Positions 44,796 to 56,261 of a DNA stretch of 64,000 nucleotides are shown here, piece after piece. This stretch comes from Myotis daubentonii (taxonomy: Eukaryota; Chordata; Mammalia; Chiroptera; Vespertilionidae), in NCBI RefSeq assembly GCF_963259705.1, contig NC_081861.1:67375623-67439622 (forward strand). Direction: 5' to 3'. Position numbers and translations under genes: made by a program. Numbering within the stretch: position 1 is the stretch's first letter; each line of letters begins with the position of its first letter. The notes under the pieces are model-generated. The model saw only the letters and a list, made by a program, of their open reading frames with translations, searched no databases and was not told the DNA's origin.

Positions 44796-46019
44796 TTTTG
44801 AAATAACAGGATACTGAAATATTAAACTGAGTTTGCTTCATATGGAGAATCTAGAGGATGGATTTGACCTGTTAATGAATATCTTGTATTTTCTTTGAAA
44901 TAGCTCTTAAAATGTGATTGTATTGCTAATCTGAGGAATGTTAATTACTTACATGTCACCTAAAAACTAAAGTTTCTAAGAGTTAAGAATTCTAACTAAT
45001 TAGAAAGAAATGATGGCTTTGGTGTAATAAAGCATGAGGCATGGAGATGAATTTTTAATGAGAACGGAAGTGGCTTCTAAAGCTGGTTATTTCTGAAATT
45101 TGTAAGTTTTCTGAAGAAAGATTTGTGAACGTTGTAGAATTTTGTAAAGAGAAATGTTTAAAGGAAATTGTATAAATGACCAGGCAAGTAAGCCAGGAGT
45201 AGTAGAATAGGGAACCTGAGATGGTTAAACAGCAATTTGGAGCCATCTAGTAAATCCTATCTTCTCTAAACCAAGGACACTTAAGAATAAATGATTTGAA
45301 TTTTGCCTCCCTAACCAGAGGGTGTAACCAGATGGTAAATAGCTTATATCAATGTACTCAGGGAGACAGATATAAGAAATCTAATTAGTGTCCTTTGCTG
45401 ACCACACCCAAGGACAAATGAAGTTAGAGAATAAACCTTATTTTGGTTAGTCTTTTTTTTAGTCTGTCTTTCCTATTTTTCTATCCAGGAAGCAAAAGCT
45501 CTACAAATTATTAAAATGGGTATATGTCATATTAATTAAGTATTTTTTACAAAAAGACCATCTTTTAATCATGGGGACCAAAGTTTGATAGACTAAGTTT
45601 CTGTCTATCTTTTGGAAAAATAAATTTGACAATCCTTCCAGAGTTTGAATTTTAAGAAACATTTTCTTGACCTAGAATTGGCTTTAGATCACTCCAATAG
45701 GCTCTGGAATGCCTCAAGTATTTGTTTTCTCTCTCATGAAGGAAAATGTTCTGCTTAAGGTACATGGGAAGCTTTGGCACATAATAACCATATTATGCTT
45801 TCATTTATAGCTCTAATTGTTATTCTGGAATATTGTGTTTGCAAAGGACAAGATTCCATGTCATTTGAAATATCACTGATTCTTAAACTTTTTGTTTTTC
45901 AGATATAAGAAAGCATTTTTAACACAAATTTGGTAAATTATATATTCTCCCCACCTGTCCCTCCAGTATTTGGCAATTCTTAATAAGTGGCAATATGTTT
46001 CTTTGCATGAATTTAATAA

Positions 46020-46445
46020 GACCTGTTTCCAATTGTAGCTATATTAACCAAGATAAAAACGGAAATTGGGCCTGCTTATAGCAGCTTGACTTCACTGCCT
46101 TTTGCTGAATTTGGTCCATCCAGCATTCCATAGGGATCCTTTACAATCCACAAGGGTAGGCCATTATTGAACGTGCCCATGCTACCCTGAAGGGTATGCT
46201 AGTAAAACAAAAAAAGGGGGAATATGGGACTCAAGTACCCAGCTATAATACTATCTAAAACAATCTTTACCCTTAATTTTTTGAATTTGAATGATTATTT
46301 TCAATCCTCTGTAGAATGGTACTTTACCTCAATAATCCCATCTCAGAAACCACAAGTCTGTGGCAAGATGTGGACACTAATAACTGGATGGAACCCAATG
46401 AATTATGAACATGGGGGAGAGGATAAGCATGTGTTTCTACTCTCA
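46020..46445 (+). pseudogene. ERV pol remnant (integrase C-terminal part)
   Basis: Integrase joins viral DNA to the host genome. A frame at about 46130-46215 shows YNPQG, a stop, then IIERAHATLKGMLVKQKKG, typical of the end of the retroviral integrase core. At about 46375-46440 a DTNNWMEPNEL piece followed by a stop and TWGRG resembles the integrase C-terminal domain. Reverse transcriptase and RNase H are not recognisable upstream. Stops within these pieces make it inactive. Confidence 0.75.
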
Positions 46446-46802
46446 TAGGGCCACTGTGGATTTCAGCTCACTGAGTTAAACCCTATCATGGCATGGCACG
46501 AGACCAATCCTCTTCCAGAAATGAAGCATTTGGGCCTGGGGACTCCACAGCCCCTTACATTGTGCCTTTCCCAGTCCCAGATGGCTCCCAGAATAACCTG
46601 GGGAATGATAATGCTGACAGCAGAGGCTGAACAATTATTGGAGCGGACTCACACTCCACACATTCCAGGTAACTAACCATTGCTCTTTTTGTTTTCTTAT
46701 AGTCTTTAAAATGGGAACTAGAGCAGTAAACATGCTTTACGGAACCTGACATTCCAAAGCAGAAAGTTCACCACTCCCTCTGTCTTCTACATCTAGCAAA
46801 GC

Positions 46803-46814
46803 AAAAAAGGGGGA
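46803..46814 (+). promoter_or_regulatory. Retroviral polypurine tract
   Basis: aaaaaagggggag immediately precedes the 3' LTR start. A similar tract (aaaaaaaggggg) occurs at about 46208 and may be a central or duplicated relic. Confidence 0.7.
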
Positions 46815-46816
46815 GG

Positions 46817-47386
46817 TATTGGGGAGCATAAGAGTTTATTGGAAATCATGTGGTATTTTTCCTTTATTGACTGGCTTATTTCACTTAGCATAATGCTCTC
46901 CAGTTCCATCCATGCCGTTGCAAATGGTAAGAGTTCCTTCCTTTTTACAGCAGCATAGTATTCCATCGTGAAAGTTGTAGGGAGGACATTCTGAGAAAAG
47001 GGAAGTGTGTGGAAGGCCGCCTGCTTAATGGAATTCCAACTTAGGGGAGACTTAGGGAAGTATCAAAAGCAGTGCCCCTAATTACTCTTTGACCTTTCCT
47101 AACACATCTGTGCATGTGCAGACCTCCAGGTGTTTACTGGAATCCTTATGCTTAATCCCTGGATGCCCTTGCCTAGAGGACAATGTAAACACATGTGTCC
47201 TCCCAAGATTACTCACCCTATTGATTGTATCTAAAAGATAAACTTATCTCAAACTGTAATGAAAGCCTAGTGAGGCAGACAATCGGGCTGCCTGGTTGCT
47301 ATAGTAAGGCCATCCCTTAGCCCTCTCTTTCACAGCAAACGTTGTGTCAGAGTAATCCATTCATTGCTCAGGGGCTGCTCTTCAGA
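46817..47386 (+). repeat. 3' LTR of the ERV, with an internal L1 fragment
   Basis: Starts tattggggagcataagag and ends near gctcttcagacc. It matches an LTR fragment at 48530-48836 over most of its length (ggaattccaacttaggg; atgcttaatccctggatg). A minus-strand L1 ORF2 piece occupies about 46850-46970 (catgtggtatttttcc to gcatagtattccatcg). A polyadenylation signal is not evident. Confidence 0.8.
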
Positions 47387-47397
47387 CCTAGTGCCTA

Positions 47398-47617
47398 TCA
47401 ATATTTACTTTAAATGTAAATGTGCTAAATGCTCCGATTAAAAGACATAGGGTTGCAGAAAGTATAAAAAACAACACCCATATATATGTTGCCTATAAGA
47501 AACTCACTTTGTGTTGAAAGGTATACACATATAGAAAGTGAAGGGATATAAAAAGATATACTATGCAAATGGAAAACAAAAAAAATGCTGGGGTAGGAAT
47601 ACTCATAAAAGAAATGA
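47398..47617 (+). mobile_element. Old L1 (piece 1): ORF2 start and endonuclease
   Basis: Plus strand: ttaaatgtaaatgtgctaaa, then tgttgcctataagaaactca and gctggggtaggaatactcat follow the ORF2 endonuclease order. Interrupted by a Ves SINE; continues at 47846. Confidence 0.8.
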
Positions 47618-47836
47618 TAGCCTTGGCCGGTTTGGCTCAGTGGATAGGCATCGGCCTGCGGACTGAAGGGTCCCAAGTTCGATTCCGGCAAAGGGCATGT
47701 ACCTTGGTTGTGGGCACATTCCTAGTAGGAAGTGTGCAGGAGGCAGCTGAATGATGTTTCTCTCTCATCGATGTCTCTAACTCTCTATCCTTCTCCCTTC
47801 CTCTCTGTGAAAAATGAATAAAATATATTTTAAAAA
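47618..47836 (+). mobile_element. Ves-type SINE, full length
   Basis: Head gccttggccggtttggctca, box B-like agttcgattccgg, body gtgcaggaggcagctgaatg, TCTC block and an A/T-rich tail. aaaagaaatgata before and aaaagaaataata after form a 13-bp TSD with one mismatch. It splits an old L1 ORF2. Confidence 0.93.
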
Positions 47837-47845
47837 AAGAAATAA

Positions 47846-48525
47846 TAAACTTTAAAACAAAAGAATATAAAAAATGTCAAAGAAGAACATTACATAATTT
47901 TAAAGAGGGTCGCTCAAAGAAGAGAATATAACAATTGTAAATATCTGTGCACCCAACATAGGAGCATCAAATTTAATAAATCAAATATTAGTGGATATAA
48001 GGCAGAAATCAACAGTAACACAATAATATTTAAGGACTTTAATACTCCACTTATGTCAATGGATAGGTATTTAAACAAAAAATGTATAAGGAAATAATGG
48101 CTTCTAATGCCACAATAGAACAATTTGACTTATTAGACATTTATGGACCATTTTATCTAAAAACTGTAGATTCAATATTTTTTGTTTCAAGTTCCCATGG
48201 AACGTTTTCCAAGATAAATCACACACTAGGCCACAAAACAAGCCTCCATGAATTTAAGAATATGGGAATTATATTAAGCATATTTTATAGCTACAATGGT
48301 CTAAAACTAGAAATTTACTACTGGAAGAAAACTAGAAAAAACACAAATACTTGGAGAAGAAACAACATACTTTTAAACAACCAAGGGATTAAAGAAAAAA
48401 AACCAAATAGGAAATCAAAACTACATTGAAACAAATGAAAATAAAAATACTTTTCACATTGTATGGATGCAGCAATGGCATTTATAAGAGAAAAGTTGGT
48501 AGCTATACAGGCCTATATCAAGAAG
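47846..48525 (+). mobile_element. Old L1 (piece 2): endonuclease region
   Basis: Phrases atatctgtgcacccaacata, aactccactta-type, ggaacgttttccaagataaa and gcctatatcaagaagcag match the later endonuclease and linker. The frame is broken. It ends at an LTR fragment. Confidence 0.8.
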
Positions 48526-48836
48526 CAGGAAAAAGTCCTGCCCTCGTGTGGGGGAGCACAGGAGACTTGGTTGGAAAGTTTTTAAGGAGGACATTCTGAA
48601 AAGGGAAGTGTGCTGAAGGCAGCCCAGCCTGTTTATTGGAATTCCAACTTAGGGAAGTGCCAAAGGTGATGCCCCTAATTATTCCTTGCCCTTTCCAAAC
48701 AAGTCTGTGCACGTGCAGACCCTTGGGTGTTTACTGGATCCTTATGCTTAATCTTTAGGTGTCCTTGCATAAAGGACACTGAAGACACATGTGTCCCCCC
48801 AGGATTATTTACCCTACTGATTGTATCTACAAGATA
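48526..48836 (+). repeat. LTR fragment of the same ERV family (solo, partial)
   Basis: Starts near tgtgggggagcacaggag and shares aaagggaagtgtg, ggaattccaacttaggg and ttgtatctaaaagata-like phrases with the 46.8 kb LTR. The 3' third, including the ctctctttcac end, is missing. It interrupts the old L1 between endonuclease and C-terminal ORF2. Confidence 0.78.
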
Positions 48837-49186
48837 ATGAATTAAAAAAAAGAAAAATTAAGAAAACAAACCCTTTAAAAATACAAAAATAAAAATACTT
48901 AGGAATAAATTTAAGGACATAAAAGACTTGTAATCAGGAAATTATACGACATTGAAGAAAGAAATTGAAGAAGATACAAATAAATGGAAGCATACACTGT
49001 ATTCATTGATAGGAAGAATTAACGTTGTTAAATAGTCTATACTACCCAAAGCATTTTATAGATTCAATGCAATCTTTATAAAACTATCATTGACATTTAC
49101 TACAGAACTAGAACAAATAAGCCTAAAATTTATATGGAACCACAAAAGATCCTCAATAGCCACAGAAATCTTAAGAAAGAAAAACA
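48837..49186 (+). mobile_element. Old L1 (piece 3): ORF2 after the RT domain
   Basis: Plus strand: cttaggaataaatttaagga, aatggaagcatacactgtat, ccaaagcattttatagattc and ctagaacaaataagcct. It stops at the TSD of the younger L1 and resumes at 54602. The RT domain itself is missing between pieces 2 and 3. Confidence 0.8.
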
Positions 49187-49273
49187 GAGAGAAAAAAGAT
49201 GGCGACCAGCAAGAAGGTAGGGAGGGAGAGTGTGTAAGAGAGTGAGGGAGCGATAGAGGAGTGTGTGGACGTG

Positions 49274-49323
<50 letters not shown>

Positions 49324-50085
49324 TAAGGAAAGTTAGATCCTGCAGTTCTTTCAAGGGGCTGCCAAAACGGGCAGTCTTAGATGGCGAAACCACGCTGAAA
49401 CCATGGACACTCTGGGAACAACCATCACGGGCACAGAGACCACATCATCTTGAAAAACAGAACTGCTTGAGACTAGGATCCTAGCCTCACCATGACCCAA
49501 TCTGGTCTCAGATATAAACTGGGACCGTACAGCCACTGGGGACAAAGATCTGAGACCACAGCTGCAGATTCACAGAAACCAAGAATCCAGAAATCCCAGC
49601 CACAGATTTCTGTGAGTCACAGAGGCCCTCCCCCTCCCCAAAGGCTCCCTGCAGATCAATAGGAACTGATGGTCCTGCCCTGCACAAGCAGGCCTCCTTC
49701 TCACACAGGGCGGATCTGGCCCCACTGCCCAAACTTGAGCCTGGGCATGTGGATACTGGGAATCTGCTTCCCTCAGAGATCAGACCCCATGCCAAGACAG
49801 GGCGGCTCTGGCTCCGCTACCCAACTTTGAGCCTGGGCTAGTGGACATTGGAAATCTACTTCCTTCAGAGCGCACTCTCATGTCACAGTGCAGGAGTGGA
49901 CCTTCTACTGACACAAGGTGGCTGTGCAACCCGGTCCCCCAAGCAGACCAGGGACACTGATTCTTTGCGAGAGAGGCAGCACTGAGCACCAATAACTTAA
50001 CTTTGTCTCTCATCATCTGCGCCTGGGATCCCTGATTCCCAGTGCATGCACACTAAGAGCCAGTGACTCCAACTCTCTATTTGAA
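49187..50085 (+). promoter_or_regulatory. L1 5' UTR with internal promoter (short type) and (GA)n
   Basis: Begins with a YY1-like aagatggcgacc. Contains a (GA)n tract at about 49277-49320 and two units of about 105 bp at about 49705-49880 (each with acagggcgg and gagcctgggc). Homologous overall to the 25.2 kb L1 5' UTR, though the promoter repeats differ. Confidence 0.75.
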
Positions 50086-50087
50086 TA

Positions 50088-50499
50088 AATGACAGAAAAC
50101 TTACCTGCTATGGGGGAAAAAAAGTTACACAAGTACAGAGAGTCCCAAGAAAGATGAATCCCAAAAGCCACACATCAAGACACATCATAATTACAATGGC
50201 AAATGTTAATGATAAAGAGAAAATCTTAAAGGCTGCAAGAGAGAGACAGAGTTACCTACAAAGGATCCCCCATCAGATTATCAAATGATTTCTCAACAGA
50301 AACACACCAAGTGAGAAGGGAATGGAAGGAGGTATACAAAACGATACAAAGCAAAGGACTAAATCCAAGAATACTCTATCCAGCAAGACTATCAATCAAA
50401 ATTTAAGGGGAAATCAGGAGCTTTGCAGACAAAAAAAGACTAAGGGAGTTTATCACTACCAAGCCAGCAAAGCAAGAAATGCTAAAGGGAATGCTCTGA
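50088..50499 (+). pseudogene. L1 ORF1, N-terminal half deleted
   Basis: The remaining sequence corresponds to the RRM (after the coiled coil) and C-terminal domain, with gtacagagagtcccaagaaa (no EAH), and ends in TGA at 50497-50499. The coiled coil and start codon are lost by the deletion, and frameshifts occur near 50245 and 50402. No ORF1p can be made. Confidence 0.9.
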
Positions 50500-50547
50500 A
50501 AAGAAGAAATAAAAAGGTAAGCAGGAACACAGGCACAAAAGATAGAA

Positions 50548-53500
50548 ATGGCTACAAACAAGTACCTTTCAATAATAACTTTAAACGTAAACAGATTAAA
50601 TGCTCCAATCAAAATACATCGAGTGGCTGAATGGATAAAAAACATGACCCATATATATGCTGTCTACAAGACACCCACCTCAGAACAAGGGACTCCCACA
50701 GACTGAAAGTGAAGGGATGGAAAAATATCTTTCAGGCAAATTAAATGAAAAAATAGTTGGGGTAGCAATACTTATATCGGACAAAATAGACCTCAAAGTG
50801 AAGGCCATAACAAGAGATAAGGAAGGCTACCTCATAATACTAAAGGGATTCATACAACAAGAGGATATAACCCTGATAAACATATATGCACCCAATGTAG
50901 GAGCACCCAAATACATAAAAAATCTTCTGGAAGATATCAGGGGAGAGATTGACAGTAACACAATCATAGTAGGAGACTTCAATATCCCATTAACATCACT
51001 GGATAAATCATCTAGACAAAACATTAGCAAAGAAACATCAATCCTCAATTACTCACTAGATCAGATGGACTTAATTGACATCTTTAAAACATTCCACCCC
51101 AAAACTACAGAATATACATTCTTCTTAAGCGTACATGGGACATTTTCAAAGATACACCACATATTGGGACACAGGTAAAGTCTCTCCAAATTCAAGAGGA
51201 TTGAAATCATATCAAACATCTTCTCAGGTCACAATCGCATAAAATTAGAAATCAACTACTGTAAAACAATCACAAAAATTCAAACACTTGGAGGCTGAAT
51301 AACACAGTATTAAACAATGAGTGGGTTATCAAAGAGATCAAAGAAGAACTGAAAAACATCCTGGAAACAAGCGACAATGAAAACACAACAATCCAAAATC
51401 TTTGGGACACAGTGAAAGCAATCCTGAGAAGGAAGTTTATAGCATTACAGGCTTACGTCAAAAAACAAGAAAAACTGTTAATAAACCATCTAACTCTGCA
51501 ACTTGAAGAATTAGAAAGAGATCAATGAGAAAATTCCAGTGTGAGCAGAAGGAAGGAAATAATAAAGATCAGAGTGGAAATAAATGACATAGAGCCAAAA
51601 AAAATATCAATAAAACCAAGAGCTGGTTCTTTGAAAGGATAAACAGGATTGATGAACGTCTAGCCAGGCTCACCAAGAAGCAGAGAGAAGACCCCAATAA
51701 ACAAAATCAGAAATGAAAGAGGTGAAATAACAACAGATCCCACAGAAATATGAAAAATTATTACAGAATACTGAGTGACTCTACTCCTAAAAACTGGTCA
51801 ACCTAGAAGAAATAGACATATTCCTGGGAAAACATGACATTCCAAAACTCAACCAGGAGGAATAAACAAATCTGAATAGGCTGATAACTATGGAGGAAAT
51901 TGAAGCAGTAATCAAAAAAACTTCCAACAAACAAAAGCCCTGAACCAGATGACTTCACAGGGGAGTTTTATCAAACATTCAAAGAAGAAATAAAACCTAT
52001 CTTCCTCAGACTTTTCCAAAAAATTCAAGAGGAAGGAGTACTTCCAAGCTCTTTCTATGAATGAAGACAATAAAAAGAAAGAGAATTACAGGCCAATATC
52101 CCTCATGAACATAGACGCCAAAATCCTCAACAAAATTCTAGCAAATCGATTGCAACATTACATTAGAAAGGTCATACACCATGACCAAGTGGGATTTATT
52201 CCAGGGATGCAAGGATGGTACAATAAATGCAAATCAATAAATATGATACACCACATAACCAAACTGAGAGATAAAAACCACATAATCATATCCATTGAGG
52301 CAGAAATAGCATTTGACAAAATCCAACACACTGTCTTGGTAAAAACTCTCAGCAAGGTTGGACTAGAAGGATAATATCTCAACATAATAAAAGCCATATA
52401 TGACAAACCCACAGCCAACATCATACTCAATGGGCAAAAATGAAAACCATTTCCCCTAAGAACAGGAACAAGACAGGGATGCCCACTCTCACCACTCCTG
52501 TTGGACATAGTATTAGAAGTACTAGCCATTTCAATCAGACAAGAAGATAAAATAAAAAGCATCAGAATTTGAAAAGTAAATCGGTACTTATTCACGAATG
52601 ACATGATATTGTGCATAGAAAACCCCAAAGACTCCATCAAAAAACGACTAGACTTAATAAATAAATTTGGCAATGTAGCAGGATACAAAATTAATACCCA
52701 GAAGTCTATGGCTTTTCTATACACCAATAATGAACTCACAGAAAGAGAAATTAAAAAAGCAATCCCATTTACCAATGCAACAAAAAAAAATTAAGATACC
52801 TAAGAATAAACTTAACCAAGGAGACAAAGGACCTATACTCAGAAAATTTCAGGACGCTAAAAAAAGAGACAGAGGAAGACATGAACAAATGGAAGAATAT
52901 ACCATGTTCATGGATTGGTAGAATCAACATCATTAAAATGTCCATACTACCCAAAGCAATCTAGAAATTCAACCCAATCCCCATTAAAATACCAAAGGCA
53001 TACTTTAAATACCTAGAACAAATTGTCCAAAAATTCATCTGGAATAAAAAATGATCCCAAATAGCTGCAGAAATCTTGAGAAAGAAGAACAATGTTGCAG
53101 GGGTCACTATACCAGATATGAAGCTATACTACAAAGCCACTGTTCTCAAAACTGTGTGGTACTAGCACAAGAACAGACATATAGACCAGTGGAACAGAAC
53201 AGAGAACCCAGAAATCAATACAAGCGAGTATGCTCAATTAATATTTGACAAAGGAGGCAAGAGCATACAATGGAGACAAGACAGTCTCTTCAATAAATGG
53301 TGTTGGGAAAACTGGATAGATACATGCAAAAAATTAAATTAGACCACCAACTTACACCATACACAAAAATAAACTCAAAATGGATAAAGAACTTAAAAGT
53401 AAGATGGGAATCCATAAAAATCTTAGAAGAAGCCATAGGGAGCAAAATAGCAGACATATGTTGTAGCAATATCTTTACTGATACAGCGCCTAGGGCAATG

Positions 53501-54318
53501 GAAACTAAAGAGAAAATAAACAAATGGGACTACATCATAATAGAAAGCTTCTGCACAGCAAAAGAAACCATCAACAAAACAACAAGAAAGCCCACTGTAT
53601 GGGTGAACATATTTGCCAATGTTATCTCCGATAATGGTTTAATCTCCAACATTTACAGTGAACTCATACAACTTACAAAAGGAAGATAAACAATCCAATC
53701 AAAAAATGGGCAAAGGACCTAAATAGATACTTTTCGAAAGAGGACATTCAGAAAGCCAAGAGACATGGAAATGTGTTCAAAGTCACTAATTATCTGAGAG
53801 ATGCAAATCAAAATGACAATGCGGTACCATCTCACACCTATCAGAATGGCTATCATCAACAAATCAACAAATGACAATTGTTGGAGAGGATGCAGAGAAA
53901 AAGGAACCCTTCTTCACTGCTGGTGGGAATGCAGACTGGTGCAGCCACTGTGGAAAACAGTATGGTGTTTTCTCAAAAAATTAAAAATGGAATTGCCATT
54001 TGACCCAGTAATCCCACTTCTAGGAGTATATCCCAAGAAACCAGAAACACCAATCAACAGGCTATATGCACCCCTATGTTCATAGCAGCACAATTTGCAA
54101 AAGCTAATATTTGGAAACAGCCTAAATGCCCATCAACAGATGAATGGATTAGAAAACTGTGGTACATCTACACAATGGAATAGTACAGTGCTGTAAAAAA
54201 GAAGGAATTCTTACCATTTTCAACAGCATGGATGGAACTGGAGATAATTATGCTCAGTGAAATAAGCCAGTCAGTGAAAGAAAAATACTTCATGATGTCA
54301 CTCATTTATGGATAATAA
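50548..54318 (+). pseudogene. L1 ORF2, broken, RT catalytic motif mutated
   Basis: Starts with ATGGCTACAAACAAGTACC at 50548. The endonuclease has GDFNIPL near 50970-50990. In the RT domain the FADD motif reads FTND (about 52590-52601), so the catalytic Asp is lost. Open pieces lie in different frames (50657-51178, 52057-52374, 52603-52794, 53297-53689, 53801-54085). The end matches MSLIYG-type C-terminus near 54300. Non-functional on several counts. Confidence 0.92.
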
Positions 54319-54601
54319 AGAAAATTATAAACTGCTGGACAAAAATAGATACAGAGACAAAGAAGCATGGAACAGACTGTCAAACTACAGCAGGAATGGT
54401 GGGAGGGTTGGGTTTGGGGAGGTTAAGAGTTCAACCAAAGGACTTGTATGCATGCATTCAAACATAACCAATGGACACAAGACATTGGGCGGAGGGAGGG
54501 CATGTGCTAGGGGTGCAGGAGGCCTGGGGGAGATCAATGGAGAAGAAAAGGGGACATATGTACTACTATTTATAATACTTTAAGCAATAAAATAAAATTA
54601 A

Positions 54602-55727
54602 AAAGAAAAACAAGGTTAGAGGTATCATGCTTCCCAATACCAAACTCTACTACAAGGTTATAGCAATCAAACAGCATGGTACCAGCATAAAAACAGACAC
54701 GTTGGTCAATGAAGCAGAATAGAGAGCCCAGAAATAAATCAAAACCTATATAGTCAATTAATCTATGGCCAAGGGGTCCAGAATACACAATGGAGTAAAG
54801 ACAATCTCTTTAATAAATGGTGTTGACAAAATTGGACAGATACATGCAAAAAATAATAATAAAACTAGACCACTTTCTTAGACCATACATAAGAATAAAC
54901 TCAAAATGCATTCAAGACTTTAATGTTACCCCAGTCCCATGAACCAGGAGGTCGTTTTTAAACATATTTTTTAAAATTAAAAAAAGTGACATGTAAGACT
55001 CAAAATCATAAACTCCAAGAATAAAACATAGGCAGGAAGCTCTTTGAAATTGATGTCAGTGATATTTTTTTGGTTGTATCTCCTCAAGCAAGAAAAACAA
55101 ACTAAAGAGTTTTTGCACAGCAAAGGAATTCATCAACAAAACAAAAGACAACCTAACAAATGAGTGAAGATATTCACCAATTACATATCTGATAAGGGGT
55201 TAATATCCAAAATGTATAAAGAACACATACAACTTAATGCTGGAATAATAAACAATCTGATTTTAAAATGTGCAGAAGGCCTGGATAAAACTTTCTCTAA
55301 GGAGGATACACAGATAGCCAATAAACATATGAAAAGATGCTCCCCATCACTAATCATCAGAGAAATGCAAATTAAAACCACAATGACATATCACCTCACC
55401 TGTCAAAATGCCTTTCATCAATAAATCAACAACAACAGAAAGTGTTGGTGAGGACATAGAAAAAAACACCCTTGAGCACTCTGATGGTGTTACAAATTGT
55501 TGCAGCCTCCATGGAAAACAGTTTGGAAGTTCAAAAAAATTAAAAGTGGGAGTGGGTTAATACCCAGCAATTCCACTTCTGGGCATACATATGAAGATAC
55601 CTGAAACACTAATTTGGAAACATATATGTACTTTTATGTTCATTGCAGCATTATTTACAATAGTCAAGATACAGAAGCAACCCAAGTACCTAGGAATAGA
55701 TGAGTGGATAAAAAAACAGTGGAACAT
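54602..55727 (+). mobile_element. Old L1 (piece 4): ORF2 C-terminal half
   Basis: Plus strand: ggttagaggtatcatgcttc, caatctctttaataaatggt, then cgcaaatt-type and gggcatacatatgaagatac. At 54940-54990 a short insertion containing catgaaccaggaggtcg looks like a piece of Ves SINE, minus strand. Frame lost. It ends at a Ves SINE. Confidence 0.8.
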
Positions 55728-55915
55728 GCTGGGTCTATGTGGTAAGTGGTTGAGCTTTGACCCATAAAGCAGGATGTCATGGTTCCATTCCTGGTCAGGG
55801 TACATGCCCAGGTTGCAGGCTTGATCCCAAGTGTGGGTAGTGCAGGAGGCAGCTGATCAATGATGTTTCTACCTCTCTCTCTTTCCCCCTTCCTCTCTTA
55901 GAAATCAATAAAAAA
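55728..55915 (+). mobile_element. Ves-type SINE
   Basis: Diverged head ggtctatgtggtaagtggtt, box B-like catggttccattcctggtca, body cccaggttgcaggcttgatc and gtgcaggaggcagctgatca, TCTC block and A/T-rich tail followed by (AT)n. It splits an old L1 in ORF2's last domain. Confidence 0.88.
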
Positions 55916-56261
55916 ACATATATATATTTAAGCAGTGTAATATATATATACATATATATAATGGGGTATTACTTGGCCATAAAAAATAGTAAAATCTTAT
56001 CATTTACAACAGCATGGATAAACCTGAAGGGTATTATGCTAAGTGAAATAAGTCAGACAGAGAAAGACAAATACCATATAATTTCACTTATATGTGGAAT
56101 TTTAAAAACAAAACAGAAAACAACTCAGATATGGAGAACAAATTCATGGTTACCATAGAGGAAGGGCTTTGAGGGTCTGAGTGAAAAAGATGAACAGATT
56201 AGGAAATCCAAATTGACAGTTACAAAAGAGACATGGGGATGTAAAATACAGAATAGGGGAA
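55916..56261 (+). mobile_element. Old L1 (piece 5): ORF2 end and 3' UTR, left of Helitrons
   Basis: (AT)n at 55920-55960, then atggggtattacttggccat and the 3' UTR (cagaatagggga) up to 56261. The 3' UTR resumes at 59969 (tatagtcaataatac). Joining them restores continuous L1 sequence. Confidence 0.88.

Larger units (their letters stand above)
41374..47386 (+). mobile_element. Class II (betaretrovirus-like) endogenous retrovirus, decayed, env-less
   Basis: Two related LTR pieces bound it: the last about 95 bases of the 5' LTR (41374-41468) and a 3' LTR (46817-47386). Both share cccttagccctctctttcac and gtgtcagagtaatccattca. Between them are a lysine-type primer-binding site, gag remnants, a long eroded stretch, integrase remnants, a polypurine tract and a composite Helitron at 43159-44795. 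No env coding region is seen between integrase and the 3' LTR. All frames are broken; it cannot replicate. 42166-43158 and 44796-46019 hold no domain that I can identify. Confidence 0.82.
49187..54601 (+). mobile_element. L1 LINE, nearly full length with an internal deletion, about 5.4 kb
   Basis: Starts with the short-type 5' UTR (aagatggcgaccagcaagaa), then a deletion joins the 5' UTR directly to the middle of ORF1, followed by ORF2, a 3' UTR and an A-rich tail. aaagaaaaaca at 49176-49186 is repeated at 54602-54612 (11-bp TSD). Inserted in an old L1 in the same orientation. ORFs are broken. Confidence 0.93.

Noticed and set aside
43602..44841. Several overlapping Gly/Pro/His-rich frames
   Set aside because: Same minisatellite cause; start codons and ends differ among copies with no frame favoured.
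49263..49393. Frames rich in Arg-Glu or Leu-Ser
   Set aside because: These are translations of a (GA)n/(TC)n microsatellite.
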